64,000 bases of DNA from CBDCRK01 sp965220955 (lineage in GTDB: Bacteria > Desulfobacterota > Binatia > Bin18 > CBDCRK01): NCBI GenBank assembly GCA_965220955.1, contig CBDCRK010000015.1, forward strand, positions 348,872 through 412,871, in the 5' to 3' direction. Below are positions 51,409-59,086 of the stretch, in pieces (within the stretch, counting starts at the first letter, position 1; every line of letters starts with the position of its first letter). The position numbers were made by a program, and so were the translations under genes. The notes under the pieces were generated by a model. The model made no database searches. It saw only the letters and a program-made list of their open reading frames with translations, and was not told where the DNA came from.

Positions 51409-51780
51409 ATGTCTTATTTCCACAGAGTTGTTGAGGAAAGAATTCGTGAAGCCCAGAAAGCCGGGGCGTTTGACAACTTGCCGGGTAAAGGAAAGCCCTT
51501 ACAATTAGAGGACATGAGCTGGGTGCCCGAAGACCTGCGCATGGCCTACCATGTGCTCAGGAATGCTCATGTTTTGCCTCCTGAGGCCCAACTGCGCAAA
51601 GAAATCCATACCCTGCAAGATCTGCTTAAATATGTAGAGGACGAGGAAGAACGTAAGGCCATGCTCAAAGATGTTGAATGGAAAGTCATCCGCCTCGACC
51701 TCCTCAGGCGTCGCTCTTTCTCCGCGCCCACCGCTCGGTTTTATGGCAAGAAAATTGTGCGCAAATTTTACCGCCGGTAG
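51409..51780 (+). CDS. DUF1992 (DnaJ-homologue J28-like) protein
   Basis: 123 residues from ATG 51409 preceded by GGGAGGGTAAGG. VVEERIREAQKAGAFDNLPG then KGKPLQLED is the DUF1992 signature; DLRMAYHVLRNAHVLPPEAQL and a helical C terminus complete it. Family members lack the J-domain and have no proven role. Divergent from the LLM gene 146 bp away and convergent with the aminotransferase. Confidence 0.88.
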   Translation: MSYFHRVVEERIREAQKAGAFDNLPGKGKPLQLEDMSWVPEDLRMAYHVLRNAHVLPPEAQLRKEIHTLQDLLKYVEDEEERKAMLKDVEWKVIRLDLLRRRSFSAPTARFYGKKIVRKFYRR

Positions 51781-51836
51781 AGGGAATGAGCAGTGGTCTT
51801 ACCGGTGACTACCTTACTTAAACAAGTTAGCCGGCG

Positions 51837-52835
51837 TCACGGTTCAGGGTAGGGAACTGGGACTAGCTGGTCTGATGCGGTTCGGACATCTTCGTGCCAC
51901 AGGTCGAGCAGTTTCCTGGCAATCGGGCCAGGCTTGCCATCGCCGATAGGCTGGCCATCCCACTGTACCACTGGCGCCACCTGGATCGAGCTGCCGATCA
52001 GCAACATCTCCGCGGCCTTGCGTCCTTCCTCTACAGGAACATCAGCAATCACAATATCCCGCAAATCACCCTGCTCTACTAAGCTTCGGGCCAGATGAAA
52101 TATGCGTTGCACAGTAATCCCAGAGAGGATGGCATCAAAGGGGGGATGACGGAACACCCGGTCCTTAGTGACAAAGGCCACATTCATATTAGAGCTTTCT
52201 GCCACCATCCCGCGCTGATCAATAAAGATGCCATTATCGGCCCCACGGTCTTTGGCCTCAAGCACCACCAGCACATTGGGCAAGTAATTGGTTGATTTGG
52301 CCCGCGCGAAAAACGGTGGCTTGATGGGGACCGTACTGGTGACTACTTTGATTCCCCCGGTAAAGAAGGAGTCGGGGTAGGGCTGTCCGCCGAAGATCAT
52401 AACGTAAAAACTACTGCCCACACACTCAGTGGGTGCCAGGCTAAAGCCGCCCGGCCCGGCAGAGAGCCAGTAGCGCACCGAGCCGTCACGGCGACCACTA
52501 GCTGCTGCTGTATCAAGAATAATCTGGCGTAACTGTTCCGGCGTGAAAGGCAGGGGGATGCGTGCCATGTCAGCCGAGCGCAAAAAGCGCTCAAGGTGCT
52601 GATCGAGTTGGTATAAGCTGCCGTGCGCCAGTGTTGCTGTATCAAACACGGCGTGGCCACGGTGTACCATATGGTCATCAAACGGTAGAACCATGAGCGC
52701 CGGGTCAGTAATAATGCCTCCCAGTACGCTGGAGTACATGGCATAAAAATTAGCTGTCTTAGGGTGTACTGTCTGACGCAGCCGTGCTATGGCTTCGTCC
52801 GTGGTCAATCTAGCAGTCCGTTCGATCCTTGGCAT
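51837..52835 (-). CDS. Class IV PLP-dependent aminotransferase (BCAT/D-amino acid type)
   Basis: 332 residues from ATG 52835 (TGGAGGG upstream); the frame to 52895 has no ribosome site. Fold type IV: HRGHAVFDTATLAHGSLYQL near the N terminus; PLP-lysine K180 in ARAKSTNYLPNVL; and ESSNMNVAFV holding the glutamate near the pyridine nitrogen. YWLSAGPGGFSLAPTECV forms the substrate strand. It may act on branched-chain, D-amino acids or 4-amino-4-deoxychorismate. The N-terminal 25 residues are longer than in IlvE. Confidence 0.88.
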   Translation of the reverse strand: MPRIERTARLTTDEAIARLRQTVHPKTANFYAMYSSVLGGIITDPALMVLPFDDHMVHRGHAVFDTATLAHGSLYQLDQHLERFLRSADMARIPLPFTPEQLRQIILDTAAASGRRDGSVRYWLSAGPGGFSLAPTECVGSSFYVMIFGGQPYPDSFFTGGIKVVTSTVPIKPPFFARAKSTNYLPNVLVVLEAKDRGADNGIFIDQRGMVAESSNMNVAFVTKDRVFRHPPFDAILSGITVQRIFHLARSLVEQGDLRDIVIADVPVEEGRKAAEMLLIGSSIQVAPVVQWDGQPIGDGKPGPIARKLLDLWHEDVRTASDQLVPVPYPEP

Positions 52836-53191
52836 ATTCAACCCTCCATTTAACTTCTCCCGCCAGCAGATAACCTCACATTCCCTTCTCGGCAAACAGG
52901 GCAGGAAGTGATTCTCATTGAAGGCGAGCAGTGCTGTGGTCTTTGCCTTAAGCCTGCAAGTAATAATGACGACACTGTGCCCCGTATGAAGGAAGAGCTA
53001 GGGAATAATCGTGAATTGGCCTTTCGCGTATTCTGGGATAGGAAAAGCCTTCTTGCAAAGTCCTTTTCCTCTACATAGTATCTCCTCATGCAAGCCTTTT
53101 TGTGTCAGTTTTTCGTTTCTTTTAACCCTTATCAAGTGGGCTGTCTAGTAAAATCCGTATAGTTTCTTAGCGTCCATTCCTGTCATTGAAC
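52836..53191. other. Divergent intergenic region
   Basis: Between the aminotransferase and the Ca/Na antiporter. Both strands have long frames here, neither with a start, ribosome site or conserved motif; the forward one has a CC..C cluster only. Promoters must be here, but I identify none with confidence. Confidence 0.35.
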
Positions 53192-54178
53192 ATGATCATA
53201 CAATGCCTCATCCTGGTTGTTTCTCTAGCTCTAATTATTAAAGGCGGCGACCTGTTCGTCTCGGCCAGCGTGCGAATTGCTGAATTTCTGCGTCTGCCGC
53301 GTGTGGTGATTGGATCGACTCTTGTCAGCCTGGCAACAACTTCACCGGAACTGGTGGTTTCCATTATGTCGGGGCTCAGAGGGGAATCGGGCCTGGCTGT
53401 GGGCAACGCAGTCGGTTCCTCGATCTGCAACCTCGGATTGATCCTGGGTTTCACGGCGTCGCTGAAGCCTATCGACGTACATCCACGTACTCTTCGCACT
53501 CCTCTTGTGGCCATGTTCCTGTTTGCAGCGGTGTTGTTCTTCATTACGCTTGACCTGCGGCTTTCTCGCCTTCAGGGGGCCATCCTGCTGGTGCTGGGTT
53601 TGGGATACTTTGTCTATGATTTCAGCCAGCACAAAAGGGATACCAAACCGCAGGACATCGCCGAAGCCAGCGCCATTGATGAGGAGAAAGTCGCCGGGCA
53701 CTCCTGGCTGAAAACCAGGTGGGGTACAACGATTCAGTTCCTCTGCGGTGTCACCATTGTCATTCTTGGGAGCAAGTTCCTGATCGATGCCGCCGTCAAC
53801 ATTGCTAGCGCCCTGGGAATTCCCACAATTATTATCGGTCTGACCATCGTGGCCTTCGGCACGTCGCTGCCGGAACTGGTCACTGCGATTACCTCTTTGC
53901 GCCAGAATGTTTCAGACCTTGCCGTTGGCAATGTCCTTGGCGCTAACATCGCCAACCTCTCTCTGATCATAGGCTCAGCCGCGGCAATCCACGAAGTGGC
54001 CATGGACCGCGTCACCCAGCTTTTTAATTTTCCGGCCCTGCTCATTGGCATGGTCTTGTTGCTATACGTTATCCTCTCCGACAGGCGGATTAAGCGAATA
54101 GAAGGCGTAGGACTCTTGACGTTCTACGGAATCTATATCACGGCCTTGGTGTCTCTGGCCGCCTTTATGAGAAGCTAG
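53192..54178 (+). CDS. Calcium/sodium antiporter (CaCA family, YrbG-like)
   Basis: 328 residues from ATG 53192; TTG 53186 is in frame but no better. About ten membrane helices in two inverted halves with the alpha-repeats GSTLVSLATTSPELVVS (~43-59) and GLTIVAFGTSLPELVTA (~214-230), each with the ion-binding Pro-Glu. GNAVGSSICN and GNVLGANIAN follow. Exchanges Na+ or H+ for Ca2+ at the inner membrane. A cytosolic loop with acidic residues separates the halves. Single-gene unit. Confidence 0.92.
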   Translation: MIIQCLILVVSLALIIKGGDLFVSASVRIAEFLRLPRVVIGSTLVSLATTSPELVVSIMSGLRGESGLAVGNAVGSSICNLGLILGFTASLKPIDVHPRTLRTPLVAMFLFAAVLFFITLDLRLSRLQGAILLVLGLGYFVYDFSQHKRDTKPQDIAEASAIDEEKVAGHSWLKTRWGTTIQFLCGVTIVILGSKFLIDAAVNIASALGIPTIIIGLTIVAFGTSLPELVTAITSLRQNVSDLAVGNVLGANIANLSLIIGSAAAIHEVAMDRVTQLFNFPALLIGMVLLLYVILSDRRIKRIEGVGLLTFYGIYITALVSLAAFMRS

Positions 54179-54221
54179 AGTAATTTGCAGTTGTGTGTGT
54201 TCATAGTGTGGGGCAGGTGCC

Positions 54222-54292
54222 CCCTCACCCTAACCCTCTCCCCCGCTGGGGGAGAGGGAAACAGGAGCGGAGCGACTGTGGGTGAGGGGGGA
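54222..54292. repeat. Dispersed CCCTCTCCC-type palindromic repeat
   Basis: CCCCTCACCCTAACCCTCTCCCCC-type left half, short loop, GGGGGAGAGGGAA, then GTGGGTGAGGGGGG as the outer inverted arm. The longest copy of the family in this window, in the gap after the antiporter gene. Confidence 0.7.
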
Positions 54293-54448
54293 TATGTGGC
54301 CCAACCAAATGAAAAGCGCTCTAAACAGGCCGATGATGGGGGATTTGCGGCGCAATAGGTAGGTCTTTCCCGGAGGCCGAAATTGCGCTAAGAGGAACAG
54401 ATACTTGGCAGTTCATTAGTAGAAACACAAGGTATAAGGAGGTTGTCT

Positions 54449-55564
54449 ATGAAGTTCGGGATTTTCTACGAGTTGTCCGTCCCCAGGCCCTGGGATGCAG
54501 AAGCTGAACGCAAGGTCTATATGAACGCCCTTGAGCAGGTGCGGCTAGCTGACGAACTGGGGTTCGATCAGGTGTGGGCGGTTGAGCACCACTTCCTGGA
54601 AGAGTATTCGCACTGCTCGGCACCGGAACTGTTTCTTACTGCCTGTGCTATGCAGACCAAAGATATCCATGTAGGACATGGCATTGTTATTTGTGTTCCT
54701 GAATTCAACCATCCGATTCGCATTGCTGAGCGAGCCGCGGTTCTGGACATTCTTTCGGGTGGACGTCTGGAATTTGGCACTGGCCGCTCTGCGACCTGGA
54801 CCGAACTGGGCGGGTTTGGCGCTAACCCGGACGACACCAAGAAAAGCTGGGATGAGTTTGTCCATTGTATCCCCAAGATGTGGATGCAGGAGCGCTTTAG
54901 CTATGAGGGGCGCTACTTCTCCATGCCCTCGCGGGCAGTCCTGCCCAAGCCCTACCAGAAACCCCACCCGCCCATGTGGGTGGCGGTGACCAGTCCGGGC
55001 ACCGAGTTGGATGCTGGGGATCGAGGTATTGGCAGCCTGGGTGTTTCTTTCACTACCTTTGCTGAGCAAGAAGCAAAGGTCAAAGAGTATCGCCGTCGCA
55101 TCCAGAACTGTAACCCGGTGGGCGGGTTTGTTAACAACCAGGTTAACACCGTCAACTTCCTATTCTGCCACGAGGATAGCGAGGTCGGTACCAAGATCGG
55201 CATGGACATGATTCAGCATTTCAATTACCTGGCTGGCCAGCTTGATATGGCCAAAGAAGCCTATCCGACTAAGTCTTACCCCTCGGCCGGACTGCTGCCG
55301 TCTCTGCGACGGCAGGCTGCCAGCCCAGGCGAAGCAGCCAAAGCGCCCGAGGGAATTGCCGTTGGCAACCCGGCTCACCTCATCCAAGAGCTGAAGAAAT
55401 GGGAAGCCTGTGGAGTGGACCGTGTAGGTTTTATGCTCAACGCCGCTGAAATCATTCCGCAAGAGCAGGTGCTAAACAGCCTGCGCCTGTTTGCCAAGGA
55501 AGTCATGCCAGCTTTTGCTGAGAAGCAGCCAGCGCAGCCGGCTGCCGCCGCAGGAGCAAGCTGA
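54449..55564 (+). CDS. LLM-class flavin-dependent oxidoreductase (luciferase-like)
   Basis: 371 residues from ATG 54449 (AAGGAGG upstream). MKFGIFYELSVPRPW, FDQVWAVEHHFLEEYSHCSA, GHGIVICVPEFNHPIRIAER, LSGGRLEFGTGRS and KPHPPMWVAVTSP are LLM-family motifs, close to alkanal-type monooxygenases. Its TGA overlaps the ATG of the next gene by one base, so the two are translationally coupled. The C-terminal ~15 residues are a Pro/Ala-rich tail. Confidence 0.9.
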   Translation: MKFGIFYELSVPRPWDAEAERKVYMNALEQVRLADELGFDQVWAVEHHFLEEYSHCSAPELFLTACAMQTKDIHVGHGIVICVPEFNHPIRIAERAAVLDILSGGRLEFGTGRSATWTELGGFGANPDDTKKSWDEFVHCIPKMWMQERFSYEGRYFSMPSRAVLPKPYQKPHPPMWVAVTSPGTELDAGDRGIGSLGVSFTTFAEQEAKVKEYRRRIQNCNPVGGFVNNQVNTVNFLFCHEDSEVGTKIGMDMIQHFNYLAGQLDMAKEAYPTKSYPSAGLLPSLRRQAASPGEAAKAPEGIAVGNPAHLIQELKKWEACGVDRVGFMLNAAEIIPQEQVLNSLRLFAKEVMPAFAEKQPAQPAAAAGAS

Positions 55565-56319
55565 TGCCGATATTTGGTAAACAAGACGTACAGGCCGCGG
55601 TGGCTCGAGCAGCCCAGATGACGGGGTTTGATACCGAGCCTTGGGAGCTGAAGAACGCGGAGATTCTACAGGTCAGTTATGAGATAGTCGAGGGACCGGC
55701 TGAAGAGCTGATCCCTCCAGCCCTGCACCCCAGCATTCCGCCTTATGCCACACTCTCGGTAGCCCGATTCCCCGAAAGCCCGGCTGGGCCTTTTTCCCTG
55801 GCTCAGGTGCGGATTGTTGTCCGGGCAGGTATCCGGCCCCGGGGTCATGTGCTCAGGGCTTACACAGACTCAGAAAAGGCTTCCTCTGAGCTGCGCCGGC
55901 GTTGGGGATTTCCGGTTGACGTGGGAGAGATAACGCTTCGGCGGCGTCATGACCGCATCAACGGACAGGTAGTCCTAAGCGGACAGACCATTCTGGAAAT
56001 TGAGCTGGAGAATCCTGAAGCGATTTCTGGTTCAGATATCAGTTATATTGACAACCTCCACCTAGCCCGTGTCCGTGAGGGGGAAAAGGAGTCTCCCATC
56101 CTGGTACAAGTGGACCCTGAGTATGTCTTTCACCAAGCTGAGCGTGGGCGACCACGTCTAATGGCCTTCCGCGGCAATGCCTGGGGAGCCGAGGAGCAGT
56201 TGCATTGCACCAGTCCGATTACTGCAACGTTCACCCGTTGCGACACTGATTTCCCCAAGATCCGTTTTGTTATGGATCCCTCGGTACCGACTTTCCAGGG
56301 CACTCGCAAGGTAAATTAG
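55564..56319 (+). CDS. Acetoacetate decarboxylase-superfamily-like protein without the Schiff-base lysine
   Basis: 251 residues, coupled to the LLM gene. PPALHPSIPPYATLSVARFP, SLAQVRIVVRAGIRPRGHVL then WGFPVDVGEITLRR follow the ADC-fold pattern, in which G(F/W)PKK normally supplies the catalytic Lys. Here it is FPVD, so true acetoacetate decarboxylation is unlikely. The C-terminal half has a long YIDNLHLARVREGEKESPIL strand series. Such ADC relatives catalyse aldol or dehydratase chemistry or bind ligands. It probably processes the product or substrate of the monooxygenase. Moderately sure of the superfamily. Confidence 0.65.
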   Translation: MPIFGKQDVQAAVARAAQMTGFDTEPWELKNAEILQVSYEIVEGPAEELIPPALHPSIPPYATLSVARFPESPAGPFSLAQVRIVVRAGIRPRGHVLRAYTDSEKASSELRRRWGFPVDVGEITLRRRHDRINGQVVLSGQTILEIELENPEAISGSDISYIDNLHLARVREGEKESPILVQVDPEYVFHQAERGRPRLMAFRGNAWGAEEQLHCTSPITATFTRCDTDFPKIRFVMDPSVPTFQGTRKVN

Positions 56320-56329
56320 GAAGATAAGG

Positions 56330-56395
56330 TAGGGGCGAATTTGATATTCGCCTCCCTCTCTCCAGTCACGCTACCGGGCGATCACCAAGGATCAC
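56330..56395. repeat. Partial copy of the GTAGGGGCG element
   Basis: GTAGGGGCGAATTTGATATTCGCC opens it, as in 21296-21383, followed by GGGCGATCACC; the closing CGCCCCTAC end is missing. Lies in the 86-bp gap before the methyltransferase. Confidence 0.55.
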
Positions 56396-56405
56396 TTCTA
56401 AAAAA

Positions 56406-57218
56406 ATGAAAACTCCTGATGCCCACACCCAGACTGTCCAGCATGAATTCACCAAGCAGGCAGTAGCCTACTCGCGCAGTCCGGTGATTGCGGATGAGGC
56501 GCGGCTGGCCGCTCTGGTGGAATTTGCCGCAGCCAACTCTGGGGATGAAGTTTTAGATGTGGCTAGCGGACCTGGTCTGGTGTCCCTGGCCTTTGCCTCC
56601 CATGTCAAGCAGGTAACAGGCATAGATGTTACCCCACGCATGCTGGAGAGGGCAAAGCAACTCAAGCATGAGCAAGGGGTGAACAATGTTGAGTTCTGGC
56701 AGGGGAATGTTGAGATCCTACCTTTTCCTGCCGAGTCGTTTGATCTTGTTGTGTGCCGTTTTGCTTTTCACCACTTTCCTGACCCAGCCAGAGTGCTGGG
56801 GGAAATGGCCCGGGTGTGTCGCCCCAGTGGTCGGGTAGTGATAGCTGATCTGCTCTCATCAGAAGATCCGGCCAAGGCAGCCTACCACAATGAGCTGGAG
56901 CGCTACCGTGATCCCTCTCATGTTCGTGCGCTTTCGCTTACGGAGCTACGAGACCTTTTTCCCGACTACGGTATGCAAATCGTAAAAGAGGAAAGGGCGG
57001 TGCTAGAGATAGAGTTTGAGGAATGGGCAAAGCGGACTTACCAGAACGAAGCAAACTATAGTAAAACCCGCGAGATGCTTCTTTCCTGTCTAGAAGAGGA
57101 TAAGGCTGATCTTAGGGTCCGTTGGCAGGGTGACCATATCCTCTTCACCTTTCAAACCACAATGCTGATGGGGAAAAAGACCCCTCTAGGCAACCCGGCG
57201 GTACAGATCAAGACTTAA
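56406..57218 (+). CDS. Class I SAM-dependent methyltransferase (UbiE-like)
   Basis: 270 residues. Motif I EVLDVASGPGLVSLAFA (~48-64), post-I VTGIDVTPRMLERAKQL, motif II-like SFDLVVCRFAFHHFPDP and motif III RVCRPSGRVVIADL are all present. Similar to UbiE/Coq5 and small-molecule C- or O-methylases; no domain reveals the acceptor. No clear ribosome site (AAAAAA before ATG). The 3' end overlaps the convergent TumA-like gene by 33 bp. Confidence 0.9.
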   Translation: MKTPDAHTQTVQHEFTKQAVAYSRSPVIADEARLAALVEFAAANSGDEVLDVASGPGLVSLAFASHVKQVTGIDVTPRMLERAKQLKHEQGVNNVEFWQGNVEILPFPAESFDLVVCRFAFHHFPDPARVLGEMARVCRPSGRVVIADLLSSEDPAKAAYHNELERYRDPSHVRALSLTELRDLFPDYGMQIVKEERAVLEIEFEEWAKRTYQNEANYSKTREMLLSCLEEDKADLRVRWQGDHILFTFQTTMLMGKKTPLGNPAVQIKT

Positions 57219-57575
57219 ATCCACCCGGTCATAGGGTACTACAGGAGCCCGGGCATTGGCATGGGCAGAGCTAGGACGAAACTCTACCAGGCCTACCCAG
57301 CAGAGATATTCTAAGTCTTGGCTCACATTTTTGGGCTCCCGTTCTACCAGAGTCGCCAACTCCCGTACTGATTGGGGATGTTTGTCAGCCACAGTCCATA
57401 ATAGCTCTAACCGCTTCGGAGTAAGACACTTCCGGAAGGTCTCTAGGTCAGTGAAATAGAGGGCCTCCCCCCTAGGAATCTTTTTCTCATTCTTCGCCCG
57501 ATGAAAAATCGCCCCCAGCTCCCTCTTGTTTTCTTCCCAGCTCTTAATGCCCACTTTAATACGCTTCACTCTCAT
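57186..57575 (-). CDS. HVO_A0114-type DNA-binding protein (TumA-like antitoxin)
   Basis: 129 residues. A winged HTH: LTPKRLELLWTVADKHPQSV then RELATLVEREPKNVSQDLEY and LCWVGLVEFRP. An N-terminal segment YFTDLETFRKCLTP precedes it as in the HVO_A0114 family. Such proteins are antitoxins or regulators for the TumE (DUF6516) toxin encoded just upstream. Upstream here only a short C-terminal-looking frame remains (57573-57690). The ATG overlaps that frame's stop (TGATG). Confidence 0.78.
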   Translation of the reverse strand: MRVKRIKVGIKSWEENKRELGAIFHRAKNEKKIPRGEALYFTDLETFRKCLTPKRLELLWTVADKHPQSVRELATLVEREPKNVSQDLEYLCWVGLVEFRPSSAHANARAPVVPYDRVDLSLDLYRRVA

Positions 57576-57690
57576 CGCTCTCCTCGCAAGACTGCTTCAA
57601 CATTGGTTACAAAGTCATCCCATAGCTGTCCTGGCGTAGTGCGGTGGCTGTCCGGCTTTAGGTGTGGTAAAGGCAGGGGGAAGTAGTAGA
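57573..57690 (-). pseudogene. Possible C-terminal remnant of a TumE-like toxin
   Basis: A frame without a start ends in TGA overlapping the TumA-like ATG: LPHLKPDSHRTTPGQLWDDF then VTNVEAVLRGER. Position and overlap are those of a toxin gene. The sequence is too short for a family call, and its 5' part is replaced by the divergent symporter gene. Confidence 0.4.
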
Positions 57691-57703
57691 ACCTGGATGA
57701 AGG

Positions 57704-59068
57704 GTGGAGTGCGCTGTGCTTGCCGAAATTGAAAAACTCAACACTGCTGTCAGCGCTGTGGTTTGGGGACCACCGCTTATGGGGCTCCTCATTGGCACGG
57801 GGCTCTATCTAAGCGTGCGCCTGCGCTTTTTGCAATTTACCCATCTGGCCTTTACTTGGCGCTCGACCTTTGGCCGTCTCTTCTCTCGCCAGGCAAGTAT
57901 AGAGGAAGGAACGCTTACGTCATTTCAGGCCGTGAGTTCAGCCATGGCCGCAACCATAGGGGTGGGCAATATTGCCGGGGTAAGCACGGCCATCTATTTG
58001 GGCGGGCCGGGTGCGCTTTTCTGGATGTGGGTAACAGCGGCCGTGGGCATGGCCACAAAGTTTAGTGAGGTGGTACTGGGGGTAAAATATCGTCAGGCCA
58101 ATATCGTCACAGGAGAGGTATCCGGGGGCCCCATGTATTATATGGCTGAAGGCCTGGGCCAGAAGTGGCTGGCAGCAGTATATGCTTTCCTTACCGGAGT
58201 TGCTGCTTTGGGCATTGGCAACATGGTACAAGCCAATACTGTGGCCATGAGTTTTCGGGAGAGTTTGGCTCTGTCTCCTGCTGTCACCGGTGCCCTGGTG
58301 GTCTTTTTTGTTGCTTTGGTGATTCTGGGGGGGATCCGTCGCATTGGTCACACCGCAGAGTATCTGGTGCCGTTTATGGCAGTTATATATTTTGCCGGCG
58401 GCCTGATGATCTTGGTGCGTTACCTTCCCGCCCTGCCGGGCGCTCTGGCCACTATCTTTACCCATGCTTTTACTCCCACGGCGCCGCTGGGAGCCTGGGC
58501 CGGAGCTACTGTCGCGGCTGCCATTCGCTATGGTATTGCTCGGGGAATCTTCTCCAATGAGGCAGGGTTAGGCTCGGCCTCTATTGTACATGCTCAGGCC
58601 AGGAATACCCCCGTAAGTCAGGGGCTGTGGGGCATGTGGGAAGTATTTACTGACACGCTGGTTGTTGCCAGCATGACAGGGTTGGTGATTGTGGTTACCG
58701 GAGTACTGGGAGATGTCGAAGTTCCGCCTTCTGCTCTGGCCGCAGCCGCATTCGAGCGAGGGCTTCCCAGAGCGGGCGGCTATCTGGTTTTTTTCTCTCT
58801 TATCCTTTTTGCTTACAGCACTATGCTTACCTGGAGCTTTTACGGAGAAAAGGCCTGGGAGTATCTCTTTGGTCGCTGGGTAGTAGTGCCGTATCGTGTG
58901 CTTTTTCTTATTTTTCTGTACATTGGAGCTGTGGGTGGCCTGCGCCTGGTATGGGATGTTGCCGACACTTTGAACGGTCTTATGGCTGTCCCCAATCTGG
59001 TGGCGCTTATTTTTCTGGGGCGGATGGTAGTAGAAGAGAAACAAAGTGGGCTAAGAGCAGATTTATAG
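57704..59068 (+). CDS. Sodium:alanine symporter (AGCS) family transporter
   Basis: 454 residues from GTG 57704 (a second GTG at 57716 is equally placed; GGGTGGAG overlaps the region). About 11 membrane helices. SAMAATIGVGNIAGVSTAIY and GGPGALFWMWVTAAVGMATKF are the substrate/Na+ site region, EVSGGPMYYMAEGLG follows, and RGIFSNEAGLGSASIVHAQ is the AGCS signature. Imports alanine or glycine with Na+. Eighteen bp before the RNB gene, so possibly one transcript. Confidence 0.92.
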   Translation: MECAVLAEIEKLNTAVSAVVWGPPLMGLLIGTGLYLSVRLRFLQFTHLAFTWRSTFGRLFSRQASIEEGTLTSFQAVSSAMAATIGVGNIAGVSTAIYLGGPGALFWMWVTAAVGMATKFSEVVLGVKYRQANIVTGEVSGGPMYYMAEGLGQKWLAAVYAFLTGVAALGIGNMVQANTVAMSFRESLALSPAVTGALVVFFVALVILGGIRRIGHTAEYLVPFMAVIYFAGGLMILVRYLPALPGALATIFTHAFTPTAPLGAWAGATVAAAIRYGIARGIFSNEAGLGSASIVHAQARNTPVSQGLWGMWEVFTDTLVVASMTGLVIVVTGVLGDVEVPPSALAAAAFERGLPRAGGYLVFFSLILFAYSTMLTWSFYGEKAWEYLFGRWVVVPYRVLFLIFLYIGAVGGLRLVWDVADTLNGLMAVPNLVALIFLGRMVVEEKQSGLRADL

Positions 59069-59086
59069 ACTAGTAGGTTTTTAGCT

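Noticed and set aside
52848..53080. Forward open frame with a CC..C cluster
   Set aside because: No start codon or ribosome site and no recognisable family.
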